From NCBI GenBank assembly GCA_937925335.1, contig CALEWY010000066.1, forward strand, positions 1-48,317: DNA of 48,317 nucleotides, in the 5' to 3' direction. This stretch comes from an uncultured Acidimicrobiales bacterium. GTDB taxonomy: Bacteria > Actinomycetota > Acidimicrobiia > Acidimicrobiales > SZUA-35. The notes under the pieces are model-generated. The model worked only from the letters and a program-made list of their open reading frames with translations, did not search any database and was not told where the DNA came from. The translations under genes and the position numbers were made by a program. Positions 1 through 7,408 of this stretch are shown here, piece by piece (positions within the stretch are counted from its first letter, which is position 1; each line of letters begins with the position of its first letter).

Positions 1-1344
1 TCCGAGGGTGAACAGCGTTCGGCCGCAGGGCTCGATTCAGCCGGCGACTCGCTCTTCCCGGGGATCGGGAACGGGGGTTACGACGTCGTCAGCTACACGA
101 TCTCGATCGACGCCGCAGACCAGGCGGCGTTCGCGATCGAGACCGAGATCGACCTGACACCGACGACCGATCTGGAGACCTTCAACCTCGACCTCGTCGG
201 GATGGACGTGGCGAGCATCACGATCGACGGCTCCGAGGCCCCGTTCGAACGCCTCGATCGAGAGCTGATCATCACGCCGACCGCGCCGCTGGCCAATGGC
301 TCGTCGGTCACGGTCGTCGTCAACGCCACGGGCGTTCCCCAACCCACGCCCGACCCCGCATCGCTCGCCTTCGGGTCGGCATCGGGATGGATCAACGAGC
401 CCTGGGGTAGCTACGTCGCGAGTGAGCCAACCGGCGCAGCCACCTGGTTCGCATCCAACGATCACCCCACCGACAAGGCCATCTTCGACATTCTGATCAC
501 CGTGGCGACGGGCACGATCGCCGCCGGCCCCGGCCTGTTGGTGGACGAGATCGACAACGGCGACGGGACCACAACATTCCACTGGCAATCCGACGATCTC
601 ATGGCCACCTATCTCGCGTCGGTGGTGATCGGCGACTTCGTCATCGACGAGGCGCAATCATCGACCGGCGTCGCATTGCGAGACGTCTACCCAACCGCCC
701 AGGCCGACCGACTCCGGACGGCGATGGAGGGCAAGCACGACGCCATGCTCGAGCTCTTCACCGAGCTCTTCGGCCCGTACCCGTTCGACAGCTACGGCGT
801 TGTCGGGGTGCCCGAGAATCTTGGCTACGCCTTGGAGAACCAGACGCTGAGCTTGTTCTCCGCCGACGATCTCGCCATCGACGAACTGTTCATCGATCTC
901 ATCCTGGCGCACGAGCTCGCTCATCAGTGGTTTGGCAACCACGTCTCGCCGGCCGATTGGGACGACATCTGGCTCAACGAGGGCTTCGCCACGTGGGCCG
1001 ATCTGTACTGGGTGAACCAGGAGATCGAGATTGAAATCTTCGACTCGGTCTACGAAGACGTCCGAGACAACGAGCTCGGTCCGATCGTCGGTCTTCGGCC
1101 AGACGAATTGTTCGACATCCGCGTGTACGACCGTGGCGCCCTCACGCTCGAAGCCATCCGGCGGACCGTTGGCGACGACGATTTCTTTGCGCTGCTGCGA
1201 GCGTGGCTCGCCGAATACGGGGGCGGAGCGGCGACCACACAGAACTTCCTCGACCTCGTCGAGGAACGTCATGGAGCCGACGTTCAGGCAATCGCCGAGG
1301 CCTGGATCTTCGACGAAACCGTCCCTGAGTTGCCCGGCGCCTAA
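1..1344 (+). CDS. M1 family zinc metallopeptidase (5' end cut by window edge)
   Basis: Gluzincin aminopeptidase, expected to remove N-terminal residues from peptides. The reading frame is open from base 1, so the true start and any export signal lie outside the window; 447 residues are visible. HELAH sits at fragment residues 304-308, and Glu327 (in WLNEGFATW) follows 18 residues later, which is the HExxH-x18-E zinc site of family M1. YALENQ about 25 residues upstream of HELAH matches the GxMEN exopeptidase loop, and YDRG downstream matches the transition-state tyrosine region. The N-terminal part is beta-rich, as in M1 domain 1. No C-terminal ERAP-like domain follows, so this is a short M1 form. 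The gene ends 22 bp before the next start. Confidence 0.9.
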   Translation, partial: SEGEQRSAAGLDSAGDSLFPGIGNGGYDVVSYTISIDAADQAAFAIETEIDLTPTTDLETFNLDLVGMDVASITIDGSEAPFERLDRELIITPTAPLANGSSVTVVVNATGVPQPTPDPASLAFGSASGWINEPWGSYVASEPTGAATWFASNDHPTDKAIFDILITVATGTIAAGPGLLVDEIDNGDGTTTFHWQSDDLMATYLASVVIGDFVIDEAQSSTGVALRDVYPTAQADRLRTAMEGKHDAMLELFTELFGPYPFDSYGVVGVPENLGYALENQTLSLFSADDLAIDELFIDLILAHELAHQWFGNHVSPADWDDIWLNEGFATWADLYWVNQEIEIEIFDSVYEDVRDNELGPIVGLRPDELFDIRVYDRGALTLEAIRRTVGDDDFFALLRAWLAEYGGGAATTQNFLDLVEERHGADVQAIAEAWIFDETVPELPGA

Positions 1345-1366
1345 GCCCCGTCTGAAACTACTGACG

Positions 1367-1924
1367 ATGACCTCGACACACTCACGACGCGTCGGCGTCT
1401 ACCCCGGATCGTTCAACCCACCGACGATCGCTCATCTCGCGGTCTCGCAGGCAGCACTCGAGCAACGGGATCTCACCGAAGTCGTTTGGATGATTTCCGA
1501 GCACACCCTTGGAAAGCTCGACGCCGATCATCCGGAGACCGACGAGCGCCTCGACGCCTTGCGCGCCGTCACCGACGATCTGCCATGGCTCCGCGCCGAG
1601 GCAACATCACTCCAGCTGCTCAGCGATATCGCCGAGCCATTCGACGTTGTGATCATGGGTGCTGACAAGTGGCATCAGATCAACGAACTCCAGTGGTACG
1701 CGGACGAGGACGACCGGGCGGTGCAACTCGACCGCCTACCCGAGCTCGCGATCGCACCCCGGTCCGACCTTGAGGTGCCAATCGAACATGCGCTGACGCT
1801 CGACCCGTCGTTCAGTGAGGTGTCGTCGACCGCCGCTCGCAACGGCGATGCCAGCGCGTTGGCTCCACGTGTAGCGCCTGCGCCCTCCGAGCGGTCGGCC
1901 GACTCAGGTCCCGTGAGTGAATGA
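1367..1924 (+). CDS. NadD-like nucleotidyltransferase
   Basis: Cytidylyltransferase-fold protein of 185 aa resembling nicotinate-mononucleotide adenylyltransferase. GVYPGSFNPPTIAH near residues 8-21 is the nucleotide-binding loop. The usual (H/T)xGH is changed to TIAH, so Gly is replaced by Ala. SEVSSTAAR near the C-terminus corresponds to the ISSTxxR phosphate-binding motif. The start was chosen at ATG 1367 because the family homology begins about seven residues later. A GAAACT hexamer ends 7 nt before this ATG, a weak leaderless -10 candidate. The stop overlaps the next start (ATGA). Because the motif is degenerate and the gene is not beside other NAD genes, it may be a NadD paralogue rather than the housekeeping enzyme. 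Confidence 0.75.
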   Translation: MTSTHSRRVGVYPGSFNPPTIAHLAVSQAALEQRDLTEVVWMISEHTLGKLDADHPETDERLDALRAVTDDLPWLRAEATSLQLLSDIAEPFDVVIMGADKWHQINELQWYADEDDRAVQLDRLPELAIAPRSDLEVPIEHALTLDPSFSEVSSTAARNGDASALAPRVAPAPSERSADSGPVSE

Positions 1925-2445
1925 GCCAACCGGATGTGTCAAAACGACGATGGCCGTGGCACGGTTCACGAGTGCCGCTCATCGTGATACTCGTCATCGT
2001 CCTTCTGATCGCCGGACTGCTCTGGTATCCCCGATCGCTTTCCCACGACGTATCGACCTGGCACGTCGATCCGCTGACCGCAGCCAAGCCGTCGACGCCG
2101 AACTCCTATCGGATCGGGCCGGAGGGCACAGAGTCGGCCGACGCTGAGGCACCTACGTTCAGCCAGGACTCCACGAGTGTTGGCGAGGCATTCAGCGAGA
2201 TGGTCAATGGTCAGAGCTCGGTCGAGATCCTGGCAGGGTCGGAAGCCGATGGCTTCGTGACCTACGTGCACCGAACGACCGTGTTCGGGTTCCCCGACTA
2301 CATCTCCGTGCGGTTCATCGACCTCGACGATGGCGGCTCGACCATCGCGGTGTTTTCACGCTCGCGCCTCGGCCAGAGTGACCTCGGAGTGAACGAGAAG
2401 CGAGTCACCGAATGGATCGCGGCTCTGCAAGCAACCCTCGGCTGA
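1921..2445 (+). CDS. DUF1499 family membrane-anchored protein
   Basis: 174-aa protein with one N-terminal membrane segment (about residues 18-36) after a short basic cytoplasmic tail, and an extracytoplasmic domain. The C-terminal half carries the DUF1499 signature: DYISVRFIDLDDGG, then SRSRLGQSDLGVNEKRV. The function of DUF1499 is not established. The start ATG overlaps the stop of the NadD-like gene, so translation is probably coupled. No catalytic residues can be assigned. Confidence 0.75.
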   Translation: MSQPDVSKRRWPWHGSRVPLIVILVIVLLIAGLLWYPRSLSHDVSTWHVDPLTAAKPSTPNSYRIGPEGTESADAEAPTFSQDSTSVGEAFSEMVNGQSSVEILAGSEADGFVTYVHRTTVFGFPDYISVRFIDLDDGGSTIAVFSRSRLGQSDLGVNEKRVTEWIAALQATLG

Positions 2446-2483
2446 CGAGTCGCAATCGACCGCGCCGCTCTTGGTCAGGGCCG

Positions 2484-2566
2484 GGCTACTCGGTCGGGGC
2501 TCTTCGGGTTGGGCTGTTCGGGCTCGGCTACTCGGGTTGGCTACTCGATCGGGGCTACTCGGTCGG
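2484..2566 (+). repeat. Six degenerate 13-14 bp tandem repeats
   Basis: Six head-to-tail units of about 14 bp. The first (2484-2497) and last (2553-2566) copies are identical (GGCTACTCGGTCGG); the four between them diverge at a few positions. The array starts just after the DUF1499 gene and runs into the last codons and stop of the BrkB-family gene on the other strand. Each unit read on the minus strand contains TAG. It looks like replication slippage at the 3' end of a proline- and alanine-rich coding tail. Confidence 0.75.
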
Positions 2567-3721
2567 GGCGTCGGGCCAGATCGACGACTCGGTGACTCGA
2601 TCCGGAACGGGCTCCGGCTTTTGGCCGGTCCTGGGTGGCGCGGCCTGTGGTGGAGCGGACTGTTGCGCGGCAGGCGCCTGCGGTGCTGGTCGAGGTGAAG
2701 CGGACGGCGTCTCGGACTCGGCGCGCGCTCGGGCTCGACGAGGCTGATTCTCACGCCGGGGCGAACGGCGCCCGGCGCCGTTTGCTCGCCCGTTGCGAGG
2801 GTCGGTTGGGCGTGCGTCGGGAACCACGATCTTCTTGATCTGACCGGTGGTGTTGTTGATCGCTTCGGACACTTTCCAGTCGCGCTTGTGGCGATCGAGG
2901 CCCATCCGTCGGCCGAGTTCGGTGTTGACCGCCGCTCCGATGAGCAAAACCTGCGCGGCGAGCCACACCCAGGTGAGCGCGAGCAGCGCGGCACCGATGG
3001 CGGTCAACGCAGCGTTGCGGCCCTGGGTCAGATTCACGTAGTAGCGGAAGCCCTCGGTGAGAGCCCACCAGAGAAGACCGGCGACAATCGCCCCAGGGAA
3101 GTCCCAGCGCCACTTCGTTCGGATCGATGGACCGAAGTGGAACAACATCGACGCCCAAAACACCAGGATCGCCAGCGCCGAGATGAAGCGGAGCCCGCCT
3201 TCGATGGGCCAATCGATCCGTGACCACACGAAGCTCTCGAGCACGATGATCGGAACCGACACGAGGAGGCTGCCGAGGCCGAGAACCAGCGCGACGACCC
3301 GGGTGTAGTACCAGGCCCGGCCGTCTTCGACTTCGTAGACACCATCGAGCGCGCGAATCATGCCAGCGAACCCGCGGCTGATCGTCCAGAACGAGACGGC
3401 GAGGGAGAAGGTCAACAGGCCCGAGTTCTGGTTGCGGAAGAGCTCGTCGACCGTGCTGGTGATCGAGTCGCTCCGGCTGCCGAGCACCTGTTCGGAGAAG
3501 TCAATGACATCGAGTCGAACAGAGTCCACCGCATCGGCACCAATCACCGATTCAAGCTGGCCGAGCGCCGAACCGAGGGCCAGGATCGCAGCGGGCAATG
3601 TGAGCAAGATCCAGAAGGTGACCCCGGCTGCGAGATCACCAATGCCGCCGTAATACCAGCGCTTCCCAACCTCGATGACGAAGCTGGGCGCCTGGGCTAA
3701 CCAGCGCAACGGATTGGACAC
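2555..3721 (-). CDS. YihY/BrkB family inner membrane protein
   Basis: 388-aa polytopic membrane protein of the YihY/BrkB (UPF0761) family, whose transport role is unproven. Family marks include the YYGGIGDLAAGVTFW start of the domain, SFWTISRGFAGMIRALDGVYEVED in mid-domain, and GAALLALTWVWLAAQVLLIGAAVN at its end. About six membrane segments are visible. The last roughly 90 residues are a low-complexity, Arg/Pro/Ala-rich cytoplasmic tail whose final codons fall inside the 14-bp repeat array. The start is set at GTG 3721: a TATCCT hexamer ends 7 nt upstream, and any longer reading would run into the divergent gene at 3746. Confidence 0.85.
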   Translation of the reverse strand: MSNPLRWLAQAPSFVIEVGKRWYYGGIGDLAAGVTFWILLTLPAAILALGSALGQLESVIGADAVDSVRLDVIDFSEQVLGSRSDSITSTVDELFRNQNSGLLTFSLAVSFWTISRGFAGMIRALDGVYEVEDGRAWYYTRVVALVLGLGSLLVSVPIIVLESFVWSRIDWPIEGGLRFISALAILVFWASMLFHFGPSIRTKWRWDFPGAIVAGLLWWALTEGFRYYVNLTQGRNAALTAIGAALLALTWVWLAAQVLLIGAAVNTELGRRMGLDRHKRDWKVSEAINNTTGQIKKIVVPDARPTDPRNGRANGAGRRSPRRENQPRRARARAESETPSASPRPAPQAPAAQQSAPPQAAPPRTGQKPEPVPDRVTESSIWPDAPTE

Positions 3722-3728
3722 CCTGACA

Positions 3729-3738
3729 AGGATAGGGT
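3729..3738. promoter_or_regulatory. Overlapping divergent -10 boxes of brkB-like and hydrolase genes
   Basis: The 10-bp sequence AGGATAGGGT holds TATCCT on the minus strand (3734-3729) and TAGGGT on the plus strand (3733-3738). The boxes share two bases. Each ends exactly 7 nt before its start codon (GTG 3721 and ATG 3746), as expected for two leaderless transcripts. Polymerase should not be able to occupy both at once. Confidence 0.6.
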
Positions 3739-3745
3739 CGACACG

Positions 3746-4423
3746 ATGTCGGACGAGTCTTCTCCCTTCACCACCGACCATGCAGGCCAGGCATTCTTGG
3801 TCTCCCCGCCCGGCGAGGGCGAGGGCCCCGGCGTGCTCTTGTTGCACTCTTGGTGGGGCTTGAACGACTGGACTCGGGACTTCGCACGCCGCATCGCAGC
3901 CGAGGGTTACTCGGTTCTTGTGCCGGATCTCCTCGACGGACAAAACCCCACAACCGAGGCGGAGGCGCAAGCCGCACTCGCTGGAGTGAGCCCGGACGAT
4001 CTCTCGGGTCTGGTCATGTCATCGGCGCACACGGTGCGTGCCGCATCAAACGATCGCGACGCCAAGATCGCCGTGATCGGCCTCTCGATGGGTGCATCGA
4101 TGGCCTTGTGGCTGTCAGCTCGTCTCCCCGACTCGGTCGGGCCAGTGGTGGTCTTCTACGGCGCCCAATCGATCGATTTCGACGAATCGAATGCCATCTT
4201 CCAAGGCCACTTCGCCGAGGACGATCACATGGTGAGCGAAGAGGACCGGGTCGTGACCGAGTCCTTCCTCCGACTCGGCGAGAACGACACCGAGTTCCAT
4301 CTCTACCCCGACACCAAACACTGGTTCTTCGAGACTGGCGACACGTTCGACGAGGCCGCCGCCGAGCTCGCATGGGAACGCACCAAAGGGTTCCTGGCGA
4401 AACACCTGCCAACCGAGGGTTGA
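3746..4423 (+). CDS. Dienelactone hydrolase family alpha/beta hydrolase
   Basis: 225-aa cytoplasmic alpha/beta hydrolase with dienelactone hydrolase family features: GVLLLHSWWGLNDWTRDFARR near the N-terminus, nucleophile elbow GLSMG with Ser114, an Asp in HFAEDDHMV, and a His in YPDTKHWFF. Classical dienelactone hydrolase uses Cys as nucleophile; Ser here suggests an ordinary esterase or carboxylesterase rather than a true dienelactone hydrolase. Length is normal. The start has TAGGGT 7 nt upstream and no Shine-Dalgarno, consistent with a leaderless mRNA. Substrate unknown; no aromatic degradation genes are nearby. Confidence 0.85.
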   Translation: MSDESSPFTTDHAGQAFLVSPPGEGEGPGVLLLHSWWGLNDWTRDFARRIAAEGYSVLVPDLLDGQNPTTEAEAQAALAGVSPDDLSGLVMSSAHTVRAASNDRDAKIAVIGLSMGASMALWLSARLPDSVGPVVVFYGAQSIDFDESNAIFQGHFAEDDHMVSEEDRVVTESFLRLGENDTEFHLYPDTKHWFFETGDTFDEAAAELAWERTKGFLAKHLPTEG

Positions 4424-4457
4424 CCCAGGCCTCGTTCGGGGCGTTCGCCCGGTCCCT

Positions 4458-5108
4458 TTACAGATGCAGGCCGCATTCGGTTCGTTCGGTGCCAGCCCAG
4501 CGTCCTGACCGGGAATCTCCTCTCGTCGGAGCAGACGTGCACGGCTCACAACCGATCGATGAGTAGCCGGCCGCTCGGAGTGGATTCTCGATCACACCGT
4601 GTGCGGCGATGTAGCGCTCACGATCTCGCTGGTTCCACTGGGCGAGCGGATTGATCTTGACCTTGTTCCGTCGGTCGAGTTCAACGAGTGATGCCCCCTC
4701 ACGGTTTTCGGTCTGGACGCGGCTGATCCCCGAGATCCAACCATCACGATCGGTGAGCGCCTGCTCGAGCAGCCCAACTTTTGACGCGCAACACTCCCCC
4801 GGCGCAACGTTGGGCCTCGGAGGTTCAGCCGGGCCGACCACGCGCACATCGATGCCGTAGAACGCTTCCACGCTCTGGAGCGTTCGAAGCGTTTCGGGGA
4901 AGTGGTAGCCCGTGTCGATGAAGGCGATCTCGATGCCTCGATCCACCCGCATCGCGAGGTCGACGAGAAGCGCGTCTTGCATCGAGGTGAGTAGACAAAG
5001 CCGCTCCCCCAGCGTGTCGACCGCCCATCGAATCGTCTCGAGCGCAGTCGCGACACACGCCTCGTCAGTGATGCGATCGATGGTCGACTGGTCCACGACG
5101 GGCCTCAT
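4458..5108 (-). CDS. cysH: Phosphoadenylyl/adenylyl-sulfate reductase
   Basis: 216-aa assimilatory sulfate reductase that reduces APS or PAPS to sulfite. Sequence marks are LLTSMQDALLVDLA (PP-loop-like region), AFIDTGYHFPET, GECCASKV, GCEPCTSAPTRGDSRSGRW and the C-terminal ECGLHL. The two cysteine pairs (CC and CxxC) that bind a 4Fe-4S cluster, plus the catalytic ECGLH cysteine, indicate an APS-using enzyme of the plant/Gram-positive type. No cysD, cysN or sulfite reductase gene lies beside it. The start is supported by TATGGT ending 6 nt upstream. Confidence 0.93.
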   Translation of the reverse strand: MRPVVDQSTIDRITDEACVATALETIRWAVDTLGERLCLLTSMQDALLVDLAMRVDRGIEIAFIDTGYHFPETLRTLQSVEAFYGIDVRVVGPAEPPRPNVAPGECCASKVGLLEQALTDRDGWISGISRVQTENREGASLVELDRRNKVKINPLAQWNQRDRERYIAAHGVIENPLRAAGYSSIGCEPCTSAPTRGDSRSGRWAGTERTECGLHL

Positions 5109-5114
5109 CTGGCC

Positions 5115-5120
5115 ACCATA
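5115..5120 (-). promoter_or_regulatory. Leaderless -10 box of cysH
   Basis: TATGGT on the minus strand ends 6 nt before the cysH ATG at 5108. No Shine-Dalgarno lies in the 6-nt gap, so transcription probably starts at or next to the ATG. A CTGACT (5166-5161) with AACAAT (5142-5137), 18 bp apart, is a weaker alternative further upstream. Confidence 0.5.
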
Positions 5121-5196
5121 GACAGCAGGAAACGCGATTGTTGCAAAACCCGATCGGAATAGTCAGGTTTTAAGGACCCGCGGCGCCCCGGCCCAA

Positions 5197-5253
5197 CCGC
5201 AGAGCCCCGTCACCACTCGCGGAGCGGTCGTCGGAGGACACGGGCTTGTGCGG
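5197..5253 (-). other. Possible RNA stem with inner hairpin
   Basis: Arms 5197-5210 and 5240-5253 pair at 11 of 14 positions without gaps. Between them ACCACT (5212-5217) and AGCGGT (5223-5228) form a six-bp hairpin. On the plus strand the hairpin contains an A-C mismatch; on the minus strand the same pair becomes a G-U wobble, which favours a minus-strand RNA. It could be part of an untranslated RNA. Confidence 0.3.
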
Positions 5254-5297
5254 ATCACCTGGCGCTGGATGAGCCGCTGGCCAAGCCTCGAGGAAAA

Positions 5298-5346
5298 CCG
5301 AAAGGATCCCGATGCTTGGGCCGCCGCCCACATCGGGATCCTTCGG
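5298..5346. terminator. Strong 16-bp hairpin, possible bidirectional terminator
   Basis: Arms 5298-5314 and 5331-5346 are perfectly complementary over 16 bp except for one bulged A, with a 16-nt loop. On the minus strand the stem is followed directly by TTTTCC; on the plus strand by TTGTTTC. This fits an intrinsic terminator usable on both strands. It lies about 220 bp beyond the helicase stop, so it may end that transcript or a separate small RNA. Confidence 0.6.
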
Positions 5347-5475
5347 TTGTTTCGCCGCCGATGATCCGGGCCCCGGAGGGAGTGAGGCCCAAATCACCAC
5401 GCCTCAAGGGCGGCACATATTGAGACGTACTCGTGAGTAACTTGTCGCGAGAAAGCTCTTGTGACACTCGTCACT

Positions 5476-5526
5476 GGCCGTGTCGCAGAGAAGGCCGTGT
5501 CGCTGAGAAGGCCGTGTCGCTGAGAA
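5476..5526. repeat. Three 17-bp tandem repeats
   Basis: Exact head-to-tail units at 5476-5492, 5493-5509 and 5510-5526 with sequence GGCCGTGTCGCTGAGAA; the first copy differs by one base (A for T). They sit 38 bp beyond the helicase stop codon, in non-coding DNA. There are no spacers, so this is not a CRISPR array. Confidence 0.85.
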
Positions 5527-5564
5527 AAACCGGCGCCCGCGAAGCACCCTGCTCCCGAGAACGA

Positions 5565-7232
5565 TCAGACGAACTTCTTCATGTGCTGGCGTTTGTCATC
5601 ACGCTTCAGCCAGTTCTCCGCAGCCGCTGCTCGGCGTGCGAGTTGCTCGACGGTCGCCTCCGCCACCTTTGACACCCCAGCGAGACGATTGAGCTCGAAG
5701 TTGATCGCAGCGTGCGTCCGGCCCGTTCGAACGGTCAGCTGACGGGCAAGCTCGGCATTGAGGTCTCGCAGGCGATCGCGTTCTTTGCGGTCACGGCGCC
5801 GACCGGACAGTCCTGCAATCGGCGGTGGAAGGGCGGTGAGATCGATGACGAGGCCATCGTCATCCACGACCGGGTCGACCGCTTCGGTCTCTTCGTCGTG
5901 CTCGTCGTCATCCACGAAGATGTCGGATTCGAGCCCGGCTCCATCCGCCGTGGCAGAGAGCACCGCAAAGAGCGAAAGCTGATCGCCATCGTCCATGCCC
6001 CCAGCGTCGCGATCTTCATCACCGTCTTGGAAGGGAGCCTCGTCGGAATCCGCGAGGGACTTTCGCTCGAGCCGGTGGCGACGAACCTCGGCCATCGTCG
6101 TGCCCCAGTGCCGAAGCCTCGGATCGTCCGGGATGAACAGGTAGGCCCGCTGCAACCCCCGACCGGGTGTGTGGCGCACGATGCGGCCAACGGCCTGGCG
6201 GAAGAAGAGTTCGGTTGTGGTGGTCGTGGCATAAACGCCGACGCGAAGCCGCGGGATGTCGACACCCTCGGACACCATTCGGACAGCCACGATCCACGGT
6301 GCATTGCCGGCGGCGTAGGTGGAGATCTTGTGTGAGGCGTCGGGGTCTTCGGACACCGCAACCGTTGCGCTCACCTTGAATCGGTCTCGCAGGAGCTGCG
6401 CGATGCTCCAGGCATGGGCCTGATCCGCTGCGATCACGAGGCCGCCGGCCTCGGGGTGACGCTCACGGATTCGCATCAGCTGGGTGTGTGCGTGGCTGAG
6501 CACGGTCGGCATCCAGTCGCCATCGAGGCTGAGCGCGGCACGGAGGCGTTGGTTCTGTTGAGTGCGGGCCAGCGAATCATCGAAGCTGGCGGCGAGCACG
6601 GCGCCATCGGGCGCCATCCACTCCATGTGGCCACCGAATGCCGGGAAGTAGACCGGACGAACGACTCGGCCATCGGCGAGTGCGTCGCCGTAGCCGTATT
6701 CGATGTCGGGAACGACTTGGTCGTTCTCGTAGTTCACGAACGGGATCGATCGGGTGTCGCTTCGGAACGGTGTTCCCGAAAGCGACAGGCGGCGCTCAGC
6801 TTCTCCGAACGCGGTGCGAACACCATCACCCCACGAGCGGTCCTCACCGGCGTGGTGAATCTCATCCAGGATCACGAAGCCGTTCCGGGCGAGCGGAGTG
6901 CATGCCTCGGGCGACGACCCAACCTGTTGGTAAGTGGTGATGACGCCATGCATGTCGGCCGGGACACCGTCTGACGGCGACCAGTCAGGGTCGAGGTGCA
7001 GATCGAACCGTTCCGCCGCATCGGCCCACTGCTCTTTGAGGTGTTTCGTCGGGGCGACGATGACGAGCCGGCCGCCGAGCTGAGGCAGCGTGAGACGAGC
7101 TGCGGTCAGCGCAAACGTCGTTTTCCCTGCGCCGGGGGTCGCCACAGCCAAGAAATCGGTGGATTGGCGCTCCTCGTAGATGTCGAGAGCGCGCCGCTGC
7201 CACGGTCTCAAACGGAGGGTAGAGCCGGCCAT
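5565..7232 (-). CDS. Superfamily 2 DEAD/DEAH-box helicase
   Basis: 555-aa ATP-dependent nucleic-acid helicase or translocase of the SSL2/ResIII-like group. Walker A ATPGAGKTT is at residues 31-39, DEIH (motif II) at 123-126 and SGTPFRSD (motif III) near 152-159. The second RecA domain has EGVDIPRLRVGVYATTTTT and QAVGRIVRHTPG (motif VI). An acidic linker follows, then a basic C-terminal region ending WLKRDDKRQHMKKFV, probably for nucleic-acid binding. No methyltransferase, nuclease or specificity gene is adjacent, so a restriction role is not supported; a DNA-repair helicase is more likely. Start ATG 7232 places the Q-motif-like RPWQRRAL about nine residues in, as usual. Confidence 0.88.
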   Translation of the reverse strand: MAGSTLRLRPWQRRALDIYEERQSTDFLAVATPGAGKTTFALTAARLTLPQLGGRLVIVAPTKHLKEQWADAAERFDLHLDPDWSPSDGVPADMHGVITTYQQVGSSPEACTPLARNGFVILDEIHHAGEDRSWGDGVRTAFGEAERRLSLSGTPFRSDTRSIPFVNYENDQVVPDIEYGYGDALADGRVVRPVYFPAFGGHMEWMAPDGAVLAASFDDSLARTQQNQRLRAALSLDGDWMPTVLSHAHTQLMRIRERHPEAGGLVIAADQAHAWSIAQLLRDRFKVSATVAVSEDPDASHKISTYAAGNAPWIVAVRMVSEGVDIPRLRVGVYATTTTTELFFRQAVGRIVRHTPGRGLQRAYLFIPDDPRLRHWGTTMAEVRRHRLERKSLADSDEAPFQDGDEDRDAGGMDDGDQLSLFAVLSATADGAGLESDIFVDDDEHDEETEAVDPVVDDDGLVIDLTALPPPIAGLSGRRRDRKERDRLRDLNAELARQLTVRTGRTHAAINFELNRLAGVSKVAEATVEQLARRAAAAENWLKRDDKRQHMKKFV

Positions 7233-7408
7233 GGGTCGGCCAGTCTGCCGGGCTGAGTGAGCGTTGCCATGGCCTGGATCGCCCGATCTTGGCTCAGAAA
7301 TTTGTTTGGCTTCTCGGTAAGGATCTGGCGTGGGGCGGACAGGTATGGGTGTGGCGATGCTCGGTGTCGAGCTCGCCGATTCGGGTGCCTCCGGGAGCGG
7401 GGGTCAAC

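Larger units (their letters stand above)
5109..5564. other. 456-bp gene-free structured region between helicase and cysH
   Basis: No open frame here has protein-like composition or recognisable motifs. The stretch holds, from left to right, the cysH promoter, an imperfect 14-bp stem with an inner hairpin (5197-5253), a very strong hairpin (5298-5346), small inverted repeats (GTGAC-4-GTCAC at 5461-5474) and a 17-bp tandem triplet (5476-5526). It could hold a small RNA. No known riboswitch, SRP RNA, RNase P RNA or tmRNA signature was recognised. Confidence 0.5.

Noticed and set aside
5109-5297. SAM or other riboswitch controlling cysH
   Set aside because: No conserved riboswitch core was recognised, and cysH has a -10 box 6 nt before its ATG, which leaves no room for a leader if used.
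5476-5526. CRISPR-like repeats
   Set aside because: The 17-bp units are directly adjacent, without spacers.
5565-7232. Restriction-modification or defence helicase
   Set aside because: The helicase resembles ResIII/SSL2 proteins, but no methylase, nuclease or other defence gene is adjacent.
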